This document shows, one piece after another, positions 5,415 through 11,531 of a stretch of DNA of 11,531 bases. The notes beneath the pieces are model-generated. The model worked only from the letters and a program-made list of their open reading frames with translations. It did no database searches and was not told the origin of the DNA. This stretch comes from an uncultured Succinivibrio sp. GTDB lineage: Bacteria; Pseudomonadota; Gammaproteobacteria; Enterobacterales; Succinivibrionaceae. A program made the position numbers and the translations under genes. Location of the stretch: positions 1 through 11,531 of the forward strand of contig CAAGAC010000070.1 in NCBI GenBank assembly GCA_900767695.1, in the 5' to 3' direction. The stretch's first letter is position 1, and the number at the start of each line of letters is the position of its first letter.

Positions 5415-6578
5415 TTAGCGATAGGACTCCTCGTAGATTGAGAGGTAGTCGCTGTCAGATAGCGGCAGCGGATCTGCCGTGGTGTCCCCGCCTAAGACCT
5501 CGTGCACGCGCTTTGGGTAGAGCCTGAGCTCCTCGCGCGTGATCCCCGCGTCGCTCATCTTGAGGTCCGAGCAGCCCACCGAGGCGATGAGATTTTCAAG
5601 CGCGCGCATGAAGTCCATGCCTGATGAGGCGCCGGCATCTCCCATCGCCCTTGCCATCTTGATCATCGGGATCTCGGCTGCCTTCCGCCTGGCAAAGAAG
5701 CCGAAGTAGGCTTTCGAGATCATCACAAGCCCCGCGCCGTGGACGAGATCCTTGTGGAAGCCGCCCATCACGTGCTCCATCGAGTGCTGCGAGGTGCAGA
5801 GCATGTAGAAGCCTGCAAGCGTGTTGGCAAGAGCGACATTCGACCTCGCCTCGCGGTCCGAGCCGTCCTTGCAGGCGTGGGGCAGGTATCTTGCGACAAG
5901 CTCGATGGCCTTGAGCGCGAACATCTCCCCGACCGGGTTCTCCTTCGTGTTGATGACCGACTCGGCTGCGTGGAAGAAGGCGTCCATGCCCTGGCAGGCG
6001 GTAAACCTCGGGGGCACGCTGAGCATGAGATCTGGATCGACCACCGATATGGCCGGAAACATCGACTCGTAGAAGATGTCGGTCTTCTCGCCGGTGTCGT
6101 CGTTTGAGATCACGCCCGAGGGATCGACCTCCGAGCCGGTGCCTGCCGAGGTGGTGATCGCCACCAGAGGCACGGCCCTGCGCGGAGGGATCTGCTTGCC
6201 GCCCTGGCCCGACTGGCTGTAGTCCCAGATGTCGCCGTCGTTCGCGATCATGAGCGCGATGGCCTTGGCGCAGTCCATCGCCGAGCCGCCTCCGAGCGCG
6301 ACCACGAAGTCGCAGCCGTTCTCGCGCCCGGCTTTTGCACCTGCCATGACGCAGGAGCGGTCGGGGTTCTGGCGGATCCCCTCGAACACGAAGTAGGAGA
6401 CTCCCGCGGTCTCAAGCTCCTGCTTTAGAGCCGCAAGATACCCGTGGCGCCTTGCCGATCCCCCGGATGAAATAGCGATCAGAGCCTTTTTTCCCGGCAG
6501 CGCCTGCTCATGGAGCGTCCTGAGCCTGCCTGAGCCGAATAGAACCCTTGAGGGCATGAAGAAGTCAAATGCCTGCAT
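5415..6578 (-). CDS. Iron-containing alcohol dehydrogenase (NAD(P)H-dependent aldehyde/alcohol oxidoreductase)
   Basis: Group III (metal-dependent) alcohol dehydrogenase, 387 residues, cytoplasmic. Start set at ATG 6578: AAGGGG (6590-6585) is six bases upstream, but would touch the alternative ATG at 6584. The Rossmann-like half carries GGGSAMDCAKAIA (from residue 96) and the TSAGTGSEV nucleotide/substrate loop. Metal ligands of the family are present: D199 and H203 (GMDAFFHAAES), H265 and H280 (HSMEHVMGGFHKDLVHGAG). The spacing between the last two histidines is one residue longer than in FucO, as in the branch with HS-x-EH...HGAGL. The substrate is not readable from sequence; the nearby secreted flavodoxins and AraC fragment recall yqhD-type aldehyde detoxification loci. 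It is preceded by a hairpin, so it may have its own promoter or be attenuated from the flavodoxin transcript. Confidence 0.9.
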   Translation of the reverse strand: MQAFDFFMPSRVLFGSGRLRTLHEQALPGKKALIAISSGGSARRHGYLAALKQELETAGVSYFVFEGIRQNPDRSCVMAGAKAGRENGCDFVVALGGGSAMDCAKAIALMIANDGDIWDYSQSGQGGKQIPPRRAVPLVAITTSAGTGSEVDPSGVISNDDTGEKTDIFYESMFPAISVVDPDLMLSVPPRFTACQGMDAFFHAAESVINTKENPVGEMFALKAIELVARYLPHACKDGSDREARSNVALANTLAGFYMLCTSQHSMEHVMGGFHKDLVHGAGLVMISKAYFGFFARRKAAEIPMIKMARAMGDAGASSGMDFMRALENLIASVGCSDLKMSDAGITREELRLYPKRVHEVLGGDTTADPLPLSDSDYLSIYEESYR

Positions 6579-6663
6579 GTGCATCCCCTTAGCTTTGGTG
6601 TGTTCATGAAAATCCCTCTTGAGCCAAGGGGATCATGGATCGGGAGGGGACGGGGATGTGGAA

Positions 6664-6704
6664 AGCGCACCGCTTCGGCGCCAAAGGCGCCCGCGCGGTG
6701 CGCT
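6664..6704 (-). terminator. Large GC hairpin between flavodoxin and alcohol dehydrogenase
   Basis: AGCGCACCGC (6664-6673) pairs with GCGGTGCGCT (6695-6704). Nested inside, GGCGCC-AAA-GGCGCC (6677-6691) pairs again. On the minus strand only TTT follows, so it may be a weak terminator or an mRNA processing/stability element that lowers read-through into the alcohol dehydrogenase gene. Confidence 0.5.
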
Positions 6705-6735
6705 GATGCACAGGCGTGCGGCGCCAGGCGTGATG

Positions 6736-7347
6736 CTACTGATCTTGTTTTTGCGAGAGCTTGCGGTCGCGCAGCCAGGCCCTGATCTCGTCGGCGCTCT
6801 GGGCGGCGGTTGTCCCGGTGATCGCCAGGCACTCGGGGAGCACCGTGGCGCCGGGCGCGGCCTTCCTCAGGATCTTGACCATGGTGCTGGGACCGCTGCC
6901 CTCGTTGGTGTTGAAGGACACCAGGGTCTTTCCCGAGAAGTCGGAGGTCTCGAACATGGTGTAGAAGACCATCGGGTAGTCGTGCCACCAGACGGGGTTG
7001 CCGATGTAGACGGTGTTGTAGGAGGAGAGATCCGGAAGCGGGTTCTTTATTTCAGGGCGGGCGTTGTCGTTGTGCTCGTGGCGGGCGATGGCGCGAAGCT
7101 CCGCAAGGCTGCCGGCCTGATAGGGACTGGCGGTCTCAAGCCTGTAGATGTTGGCCTCCACCTCGTCCTTTATCACGTAGGCGACGAACTGGGTGTGGCC
7201 CATGTCCTGCGAGGGATGGGCGTCTGCGTTCTTGGCGGGGCCGAGGGAGGAGTAGTAGATGACGAGGGCCCTGGCGCAGGCTGCCTGGGAGGCCGCGAGG
7301 GCGGATGCCGCGATGGCAAGCGCGGCGAGAAGCTTTGGAAGGGACAT
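6736..7347 (-). CDS. Exported flavodoxin-like protein (first of two paralogs)
   Basis: 203 residues. The start at ATG 7347 has AGAGGA seven bases upstream. Residues 1-25 form a Sec signal peptide (MSLPKLLAALAIAASALAAS, cleavage after ACA); the -3 position rules out a good lipobox, so a soluble periplasmic protein is expected. The mature part starts directly with the flavodoxin beta strand ALVIYYSSLG. The phosphate loop is extended, with an insert carrying DAHPSQDMGHTQ, as in the Flavodoxin_4 branch with a long loop before G-N/H-T. The 60s loop (YIGNPVWWHDYPMVFYTM) supplies aromatic residues for FMN stacking, and the 90s loop reads FNTNEGSGPST. It should be an FMN electron-transfer or quinone-reductase-like protein; the partner is unknown. 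Its transcript is separated from the upstream paralog by a strong terminator. Confidence 0.85.
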   Translation of the reverse strand: MSLPKLLAALAIAASALAASQAACARALVIYYSSLGPAKNADAHPSQDMGHTQFVAYVIKDEVEANIYRLETASPYQAGSLAELRAIARHEHNDNARPEIKNPLPDLSSYNTVYIGNPVWWHDYPMVFYTMFETSDFSGKTLVSFNTNEGSGPSTMVKILRKAAPGATVLPECLAITGTTAAQSADEIRAWLRDRKLSQKQDQ

Positions 7348-7406
7348 CGCTTGTTCCTCTGGATTTAGGCCGTTCCGCCCATGCTCGTTTTGAATATGCG
7401 GTGAGT

Positions 7407-7434
7407 GCCGGATGGGCGCATCCTACACCATCCA
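7407..7434 (-). promoter_or_regulatory. Possible promoter of the first flavodoxin gene
   Basis: On the minus strand TTGTCC and TAGGAT are separated by 16 bases, roughly 60 bases before the ribosome site. Each hexamer matches four of six consensus bases. The terminator at 7497-7529 implies that a promoter must exist in this gap; the exact site is a guess. Confidence 0.3.
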
Positions 7435-7496
7435 GCTTGCTGGACAACCGACAGGCAAGACAAATAAAAACAAGCTTTCATCTGCCGGAAAAGACA

Positions 7497-7529
7497 CCGC
7501 CCGGGTTCCTTTGAAAGGAACCCGGGCGG
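7497..7529 (-). terminator. Strong rho-independent terminator after the second flavodoxin gene
   Basis: A perfect 16-bp inverted repeat (7497-7512 with 7514-7529, single-base centre), core CCGCCCGGGTTCC. On the minus strand it is followed by TGTCTTTT. It ends the transcript of the 7598-8200 gene and makes the two flavodoxin genes separate units. Confidence 0.85.
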
Positions 7530-7597
7530 CGATCATCAGGCTCAGGGATCCCTGGCGCTCATTGCGCCGGGCCAGGCTGTCCTGTCAGGAAAGCCCT

Positions 7598-8200
7598 CTA
7601 CTTCGAGAGCAGGGAGTGGGCATTGAGCCAGGTTCTGACAGCGCCCTCGCAGCTCTTGGCCTGGGAGCTTGATATGTCAAGGCAGTCGTCCAGGACCTTG
7701 GCGTTGGGCTCGGCCTTCTTCAAGGTGCTCACGAAGACGCCGGGGCCGCTGCCGCCGTTGGTGTTGAACGCGACCAGGGTCTTGCCGGCGAAGTCATAGC
7801 GGTCGAGCATGGTGTAGAAGACCATCGGGTAGTCGCTCCACCACACCGGGGCGCCGATGTAGACGGTGTCGTACTGCGAGAGATCAGGCAGCTCGCCCTT
7901 CATCGGCGGGCGCGCGTTGGTCTGGCGCTCCTTCTTTGCAACCTCGGTCAGGGCCTTGTAGCCGTTGTCGGGGTAGGGGGTGGCGTTCTCCACGCGGAAG
8001 ATGTCGGCGTCCACCGCGTCCTTGATGGCGTAGGCAAGGTACTGGGTGTTGCCCATGTCCTGCGACGGGTGCGCGTCGACGGCCGTCTGCGGTCCAAGCT
8101 GTGAGTAGTAGAGCACCAGGGCCTTGGCGGAGGCCGCCTGGGAGGCGGCCATTGCCGCTGCCGCGAAAGCGGCGGCGGCGAGGAATTTCTTGAAGTTCAT
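7598..8200 (-). CDS. Exported flavodoxin-like protein (second of two paralogs)
   Basis: 200 residues. Start set at ATG 8200 because GAGGA lies seven bases upstream and the next residues form a signal peptide (MNFKKFLAAAAFAAAAMAAS, cleavage after ASA at residue 25). The open frame further upstream to 8269 is not protein-like. The mature protein is colinear with the 6736-7347 product: ALVLYYSQLG, the same DAHPSQDMGNTQ insert in the phosphate loop, YIGAPVWWSDYPMVFYTM in the 60s loop, FNTNGGSGPGV in the 90s loop. The GNT and NGGSG motifs are closer to canonical FMN-binding sequence than in its paralog. It has two cysteines near the C-terminus (DDC and KSC), possibly a disulfide in the periplasm. 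Tandem duplication with export is the notable feature; the electron donor is not evident. Confidence 0.87.
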   Translation of the reverse strand: MNFKKFLAAAAFAAAAMAASQAASAKALVLYYSQLGPQTAVDAHPSQDMGNTQYLAYAIKDAVDADIFRVENATPYPDNGYKALTEVAKKERQTNARPPMKGELPDLSQYDTVYIGAPVWWSDYPMVFYTMLDRYDFAGKTLVAFNTNGGSGPGVFVSTLKKAEPNAKVLDDCLDISSSQAKSCEGAVRTWLNAHSLLSK

Positions 8201-8407
8201 GCAGCGATCCTCGAAAACAGAAACATCGTGGCGATGGTAGCATCGGGGCCTTTGCGCTCCCAATGCCAATGGCGCATGGCCTCCATGCGCCTAGTTTATG
8301 CTGAAAATGCATAGATAGCGTCAAGACTTGCACAAAAAGCATGAAAGAGGCGGAATCTCCAAAAGCGGGGCGAGAACAGGCTGGCCAGCATTGCAGGGGA
8401 GGACGCC

Positions 8408-8436
8408 AAAAAAAGGACGCCCCGCCGCGGGGCGCC
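8408..8436 (-). terminator. Rho-independent terminator with no obvious gene in front of it
   Basis: On the minus strand GGCGCCCCG-CGG-CGGGGCGTCC forms a stem with core CGCCCCG/CGGGGCG (8418-8434), followed by seven T (8414-8408). It has the full anatomy of a terminator, yet the nearest minus-strand gene upstream, infA, ends almost 290 bases away and has its own hairpin. Confidence 0.75.
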
Positions 8437-8521
8437 CTGAAGGCTGTGCTGTCGGATATCGGGCGTCAGCAAAAAGGAGAAAAAGACGCCATCTAGCACC
8501 ACCCAATGAGGCTGCGCCTGA

Positions 8522-8545
8522 TTGAGTAAGCGTATGCTAACTCAA
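8522..8545. promoter_or_regulatory. 24-bp operator-like palindrome
   Basis: The half-sites are TTGAGT-A-AGC and GCT-A-ACTCAA around a central GTAT. Twenty of 24 positions are symmetric, including TTGAGT, AGC and the central TA. The length and interrupted symmetry are those of a homodimeric repressor site. I cannot match it to a known regulator. Confidence 0.5.
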
Positions 8546-8642
8546 ATGCGCGCAACCATGCAAGCCCCATGCGGAAAAAGCGCAAGGCTTGGATTTGAAA
8601 TGCGATTTTATCGGAAGTTGCCGGATCCTTGGGACGGCACAA

Positions 8643-8668
8643 CCCAAGCCGCTCAAAGGCGGCTTGGG
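8643..8668 (-). terminator. Hairpin terminator after infA
   Basis: CCCAAGCCGC (8643-8652) and GCGGCTTGGG (8659-8668) form a perfect 10-bp stem with a six-base loop, 53 bases past the infA stop. The minus-strand tract after it (TTGTG) is a poor T run, so some read-through is likely. Confidence 0.6.
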
Positions 8669-8721
8669 GCAGTAGGCTTGGAGTTTCCTGCCGCCGCGGG
8701 CGCGGCGGGGAAGGCGCCCCC

Positions 8722-8940
8722 TCAGCGGGAGCGGAAGGTGATGCGGCCCTTGGTCAGATCGTAGGGGGTGATCTGGACGGTGACCTTGTCGCCAGTGAGG
8801 ATCCTGATGTAGTTCTTGCGCATCTTGCCGGAGATGTGGGCCATCACGATGTGGCCGTTGTCCAGCTGGACCTTGAACATGGTGTTGGGCAGGGTCTCCA
8901 GAACCACGCCCTGCATCTCAATGCTTTCTTCTTTTGCCAT
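8722..8940 (-). CDS. infA: Translation initiation factor IF-1
   Basis: 72 residues, the exact family length, single S1/OB-fold domain: MAKEESIEMQGVVLETLPNT, then FKVQLDNGHIVMAHISGKMR, ending DLTKGRITFRSR. It binds the ribosomal A site during initiation. Start fixed at ATG 8940 by the family N-terminus MAKEE; the open frame continues upstream to 8988 but that part spans the leader. There is no recognisable Shine-Dalgarno sequence before this ATG; instead a small hairpin lies 16 bases upstream in the leader. Monocistronic: own promoter and downstream hairpin, divergent from fabB. Confidence 0.97.
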   Translation of the reverse strand: MAKEESIEMQGVVLETLPNTMFKVQLDNGHIVMAHISGKMRKNYIRILTGDKVTVQITPYDLTKGRITFRSR

Positions 8941-8956
8941 AGTAAATTCGTCAAAA

Positions 8957-8970
8957 GGGCCTGATGGCCC
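8957..8970 (-). promoter_or_regulatory. Leader hairpin upstream of infA
   Basis: On the minus strand GGGCC-ATCA-GGCCC (8970-8957) is followed by TTTT, 16 bases before the infA start. This is terminator-like, in the place where a ribosome site would be expected. It could attenuate infA or simply shape initiation. Confidence 0.4.
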
Positions 8971-8986
8971 GAAAAAAACCTTTGGC

Positions 8987-8992
8987 ATTATA
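8987..8992 (-). promoter_or_regulatory. -10 element of the infA promoter
   Basis: A perfect TATAAT on the minus strand (8992-8987) preceded by TG, about 47 bases before the infA start codon. No good -35 hexamer is seen at 16-18 bases upstream, so it may rely on the strong -10. Confidence 0.6.
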
Positions 8993-9182
8993 CATCAAAG
9001 GAATTTCAGGGCGCGGCGCGCGCGGAATGCCAGCAGGGCGTGAATTGGAAAGACAGGGCAAAAGCTACTAACATACGCAAAAAACGGATCCGATCGCTTG
9101 CGCGACTCTCTTTTTCATGAACTTCATAGTCGTTGGGCATGATGTGCAAGAATGGGATCCGAGCAAGTGATCTGCTGATTAT

Positions 9183-9202
9183 GGAGGGGCGGCAGCCCCT
9201 CC
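9183..9202 (+). promoter_or_regulatory. Hairpin in the fabB leader
   Basis: GGAGGGGC (9183-9190) and GCCCCTCC (9195-9202) form a perfect 8-bp stem with loop GGCA, 30 bases before the fabB start codon. No T run follows. A candidate promoter lies further upstream (TTGGAA and TAACAT, 18 apart, near 9044-9074), but each box matches only four of six bases. Confidence 0.35.
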
Positions 9203-9232
9203 TTGACAACCAAATACGCAACGGAGTGCAAA

Positions 9233-10459
9233 ATGCCATCGCGCAAAGTCGTGGTAACGGGCCTGGGGATCCTCTCCCCAATCGGCATAGGCGCCAGCGC
9301 CGTGCTCGAGTCGCTCAGGAAGGGCAAGTCTGGAATAGTCGCCTGCCAGGAGTACGTCGAGAAGGGAATGCGCTCGCAGGTCGCGGGCCTTGTTCCAAAG
9401 ATTGACTTCAAGGAGCTCATCGACCGCAGGATGCTCCGCTTCATGGGCCGCGCGGCCGCCTTCGGCGCGCTCGCGATGCAGCAGGCCATCGCCTCGGCGG
9501 CGCTGCCGCCAGATATGGTGTCCGATCCGCGCACCGGCCTTGTGATGGGCTCGGGCGGCGGCGACACCGCGGCCATAGTCGAGGCCGCCGACACGCTGCG
9601 CTCCCGCGGGATCCGCCGCGTGGGGCCGTACGCCGTGCCCAAGGCCATGAGCTCGACCGTGTCGGCGTGCCTTGCGACCGCGTTCCATATCAAGGGCTGC
9701 TCGTATTCCGTGACCTCCGCCTGCTCGACCTCCGTGCACTGCATCGAGAAGGCCTGCGACGAGATAGCGCTCGGGCGCGAGGACGTGATGTTCGCAGGCG
9801 GGGCGGAGATGGCCGACTGGTCTCTCGCCTCGCTCTTCGACGGCATGGGCGCCCTCTCCTCCCACTTCAACGCAGACCCTGCGAAGGCCTCCCGCCCCTA
9901 CGACGCCTCGCGCGACGGCTTCGTGATGGGCGAGGGCGGCGGCGTGCTGGTGCTTGAGTCAGAGGAGCACGCCAAGGCCCGCGGCGCGAGGATCCTCGCC
10001 GAGATAGCAGGCTTTGGCGCAACCTCCGACGGCGCCGACATGGTGGCCCCGTCGGGCGAGGGCGCGGTGCGCTGCATGAGGCAGGCCCTTGCAAGCTGCG
10101 ACAGTCCTGTGGACTACATCAACACCCACGGCACCGCGACCGTGCTTGGCGACACGCGCGAGCTTGAGGCCATACGCGAGGTCTTCGGGGAGAAGGCGCC
10201 TCCGCTCTCCTCCACCAAGTCGATGACCGGGCACGCGCTGGGCGCGGCCGGGGCCAACGAGGTGATCTTCTGCCTGCTCATGCTGGAGCACGGCTTCATC
10301 GCCCCCTCCATCAACATCGACAAGCTCGATCCCAAGGCCGAGGGCTTTGACATCGTGGCAAACGAGGCCAGGGAGGCCAAATTGGACACCGTGCTTTCCA
10401 ACAGCTTCGGCTTTGGCGGCACCAACGCGTCGATCATCCTGAGGAAGTACCGTGGCTGA
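9233..10459 (+). CDS. fabB: Beta-ketoacyl-[acyl-carrier-protein] synthase I
   Basis: Condenses malonyl-ACP with acyl-ACP in fatty acid elongation, including the unsaturated branch; cytoplasmic homodimer. 408 residues, close to E. coli FabB (406), colinear throughout. Catalytic triad seen: C164 in TSACSTS, H299 in NTHGTAT, H334 in MTGHALGAAG. Other family blocks are GPYAVPKAMSS, GATSDGADMVAPSGEGAVRC (very close to E. coli), HGFIAPSINI and the terminal NSFGFGGTNAS. Start set at ATG 9233 because GGAG (9223-9226) precedes it by six bases and the family begins with (K/R)xVVTGLG. The open frame to 9203 lacks a ribosome site. Its 3' end overlaps rsuA by eight bases, so the two are coupled. Confidence 0.97.
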   Translation: MPSRKVVVTGLGILSPIGIGASAVLESLRKGKSGIVACQEYVEKGMRSQVAGLVPKIDFKELIDRRMLRFMGRAAAFGALAMQQAIASAALPPDMVSDPRTGLVMGSGGGDTAAIVEAADTLRSRGIRRVGPYAVPKAMSSTVSACLATAFHIKGCSYSVTSACSTSVHCIEKACDEIALGREDVMFAGGAEMADWSLASLFDGMGALSSHFNADPAKASRPYDASRDGFVMGEGGGVLVLESEEHAKARGARILAEIAGFGATSDGADMVAPSGEGAVRCMRQALASCDSPVDYINTHGTATVLGDTRELEAIREVFGEKAPPLSSTKSMTGHALGAAGANEVIFCLLMLEHGFIAPSINIDKLDPKAEGFDIVANEAREAKLDTVLSNSFGFGGTNASIILRKYRG

Positions 10460-11207
10460 GAAGCTTGAGCGCCTCGATCGCGCCGTGTCGCACGCCTTCG
10501 GCATCAGCCGCACCATCGCCTCAAGGGCCATCAAGGCAGGCCGCGTCGCGGTGGACGGGCAGGAGGCATCCGATCCCTCCTTGAAGATCCCCAAGACCGC
10601 GACCCTCAGCCTTGACGGCGAGGAGGTCGGGGTCGAGGAAGCCTTTGCCAAGCGCGTCTTCATGCTCAACAAGCCCGCAGGCTACGTGAGCGCCGATCGC
10701 GACGCAAACTTCCCCACGGTCGCGGGGATATTCGCAGGCGAGGCCAGGGGCGAGGATCTGCACTGCGTGGGCAGGCTCGACGCCGACACCACCGGGCTCA
10801 TGCTCGTGACCGACGACGGGGATCTCAACCACCGCCTGACCTCGCCCAGAAAGGGCATCGTCAAGGCCTACGAGGCGCTCACGCGCGATCCCATCAAGCC
10901 CGACGCGGTGAAGGCCTTCGCCTCTGGCCTCAGGCACCCCGAGGAGCACTCGCGCTACCGCCCGGCGCTCCTTGAGATCACGGGCGAGAGGGGCGCGGTG
11001 GTCTACGTCACCGAGGGGCGCTTCCATGAGGTGAAGCGGCTCTTCGAGTGCGTGGGCAACGAGGTCACCGAGCTGCGCCGCCTCTCCATCGGTGCGCTCA
11101 GGCTTGACGAGAGTCTTGACGAGGGCGAGTACCGCCCGCTGGAGCAGGACGAACTTGAGCTTCTGTTCAAGGAGCCCGAGGGCTGGAAGGATCCAGCAGA
11201 AGGCTAG
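10452..11207 (+). CDS. rsuA: 16S rRNA pseudouridine(516) synthase
   Basis: Converts U516 of 16S rRNA to pseudouridine. 251 residues. An N-terminal S4 RNA-binding domain (RLDRAVSHAFGISRTIASRA, about residues 7-40) is followed by the RluA/RsuA catalytic domain, opening VFMLNKPAGYVSA. The catalytic aspartate is D110 in GRLDADTTGLMLVTDDG. The motif GRFHEVKRLFECVGNEVTEL is the RsuA/RluB/E/F signature. Start is GTG 10452, inside the end of fabB, with GAGGAA a few bases upstream; it overlaps the fabB stop by eight bases, so translation is probably coupled. RsuA rather than RluE/RluF is chosen from overall resemblance and the short C-terminus. The C-terminal tail is acidic. Confidence 0.92.
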   Translation: MAEKLERLDRAVSHAFGISRTIASRAIKAGRVAVDGQEASDPSLKIPKTATLSLDGEEVGVEEAFAKRVFMLNKPAGYVSADRDANFPTVAGIFAGEARGEDLHCVGRLDADTTGLMLVTDDGDLNHRLTSPRKGIVKAYEALTRDPIKPDAVKAFASGLRHPEEHSRYRPALLEITGERGAVVYVTEGRFHEVKRLFECVGNEVTELRRLSIGALRLDESLDEGEYRPLEQDELELLFKEPEGWKDPAEG

Positions 11208-11239
11208 CTTGAACCCCCTTGCGCCAATGCGCAGACATG

Positions 11240-11265
11240 AAGGCCCGGGCATTGCTCGGGCCTTT
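11240..11265 (+). terminator. Rho-independent terminator of fabB-rsuA
   Basis: AAGGCCCG (11240-11247) pairs with CGGGCCTT (11257-11264) around a nine-base loop, with a short T tract (TTT). It lies 32 bases after the rsuA stop. It may serve both directions, since a minus-strand gene ends at 11303. Confidence 0.75.
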
Positions 11266-11302
11266 CATATCCTGCGTTCTAGAACTTTGCAAGCCAGGAC
11301 TC

Positions 11303-11530
11303 TCAGTCAAGGCTTCCCTGCGGGCTGTCAAAGAGCGACGAGCTTGAGCGCGAGGAGGAGAGCAGCATCGAGCACTGGCGGAACTGGCCGATGATCTCGA
11401 GCATCAGCATCCGCGAGGTCCCGGCCGACTCGGCCGAGGCCTTCTGCGAGAACTGGCCGGAGGCTGTCTCGTCAAGAAGGGCTGTGAACTCGGTGAGCGC
11501 CCTGCCGAAGGCCTCCTCCTGCGCAGAGCC
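11303..11530 (-). CDS. C-terminal 75 residues of an unidentified protein, cut by the window edge
   Basis: A minus-strand frame is open from the window edge to TGA at 11305-11303. The segment is rich in Ala, Glu, Ser and Gln, looks helical (EEAFGRALTEFTALLDETAS, then a hydrophobic-helical MLMLEIIGQFRQCSMLL), and ends with a serine-rich tail (SSSRSSSS) before LFDSPQGSLD. It converges on rsuA across the terminator at 11240-11265, as expected for a real gene end, and codon use is GC-rich like the neighbours. I do not recognise the family. Confidence 0.5.
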   Translation of the reverse strand, partial: GSAQEEAFGRALTEFTALLDETASGQFSQKASAESAGTSRMLMLEIIGQFRQCSMLLSSSRSSSSLFDSPQGSLD

Positions 11531-11531
11531 C

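Larger units (their letters stand above)
8201..8721. other. Long intergenic region with hairpins, a palindrome and no convincing gene
   Basis: 520 bases with no ORF that has both a ribosome site and protein-like sequence. It contains the infA-side hairpin (8643-8668), a 24-bp palindrome (8522-8545), a strong minus-strand terminator (8408-8436), and a dyad TATGC-N7-GCATA (8297-8313) in the likely promoter area of the second flavodoxin gene. A TTGACG about 15 bases upstream of that dyad (minus strand) could be a -35 element. A minus-strand non-coding RNA ending at the 8408 terminator is possible. Confidence 0.5.

Noticed and set aside
5376..5420. CTAGCG repeats as a CRISPR-like or REP array
   Set aside because: Only a few 6-8 base copies, overlapping dyads and no regular spacing; best seen as part of the intergenic hairpin region.
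6736..6811. Lipoprotein signal in the first flavodoxin (Cys in AACA near the cleavage site, about 7274-7279)
   Set aside because: The residues before the Cys (Gln-Ala-Ala) do not make a lipobox; a normal signal peptidase I site (ACA) fits better.
6479..6988. Minus-strand frame spanning the gap between the flavodoxin and alcohol dehydrogenase genes
   Set aside because: Overlaps both real genes out of frame and reads through the 6664-6704 hairpin; Arg/Pro-rich shadow sequence.
9124..9870. Long minus-strand frames antisense to fabB (also 9179-9865 and 9959-10672)
   Set aside because: Shadows of GC-rich fabB/rsuA codons; no domain features, no start signals.
10521..11252. 243-residue frame antisense to rsuA
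   Set aside because: Same cause: antisense of a clear gene, composition bias only.

Overview
The window looks like a piece of a gammaproteobacterial chromosome with a GC-rich core. FabB, RsuA, IF-1 and isocitrate dehydrogenase all read as close relatives of the Escherichia coli proteins. The mix of genes (AAA-ATPase-like/PD-(D/E)XK protein, secreted flavodoxins, iron-type alcohol dehydrogenase) fits an anaerobic or gut lineage such as Succinivibrionaceae. That family assignment is inference only.

Layout. 1-634 is AT-richer accessory DNA lying 3' of a tRNA-Val(CAC) gene: the tail of a transposase on the plus strand, then a minus-strand cascade of very small overlapping reading frames, three of them with a membrane segment, closed by a terminator. 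955-1077 is the tRNA gene with a consensus-like promoter. 1209-2465 is icd, followed by a strong terminator. 2721-4474 is an AAA-ATPase-like/PD-(D/E)XK protein of more AT-rich composition; its start codon is separated from the body by a one-base frameshift. 4522-4761 is a minus-strand winged-helix remnant. About 4746-5405 is a truncated AraC-type regulator.

5415-8200 is a minus-strand set, in transcription order secreted flavodoxin, second secreted flavodoxin, iron-containing alcohol dehydrogenase. Each gene is separated from the next by a hairpin. 8201-8721 has no convincing gene but holds two terminator-like hairpins and a 24-bp palindrome. 8722-8940 is infA (minus). 9233-11207 is fabB overlapping rsuA (plus), closed by a terminator. 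The last 230 bases hold the C-terminus of an unidentified minus-strand protein.

How the genes may work together: infA, tRNA-Val, fabB, rsuA and icd are housekeeping genes. The flavodoxin/flavodoxin/alcohol dehydrogenase set next to an AraC fragment resembles a carbonyl- or redox-stress locus whose regulator has decayed. The most interesting points are the nested small membrane ORFs at 169-633, the icd product with the NADP-specifying residues of the E. coli enzyme replaced, the frameshifted ATPase-nuclease, and the uncharacterised 8201-8721 gap. I see no CRISPR array and no complete mobile element. All family assignments come from reading the translated sequence; no database search was possible.
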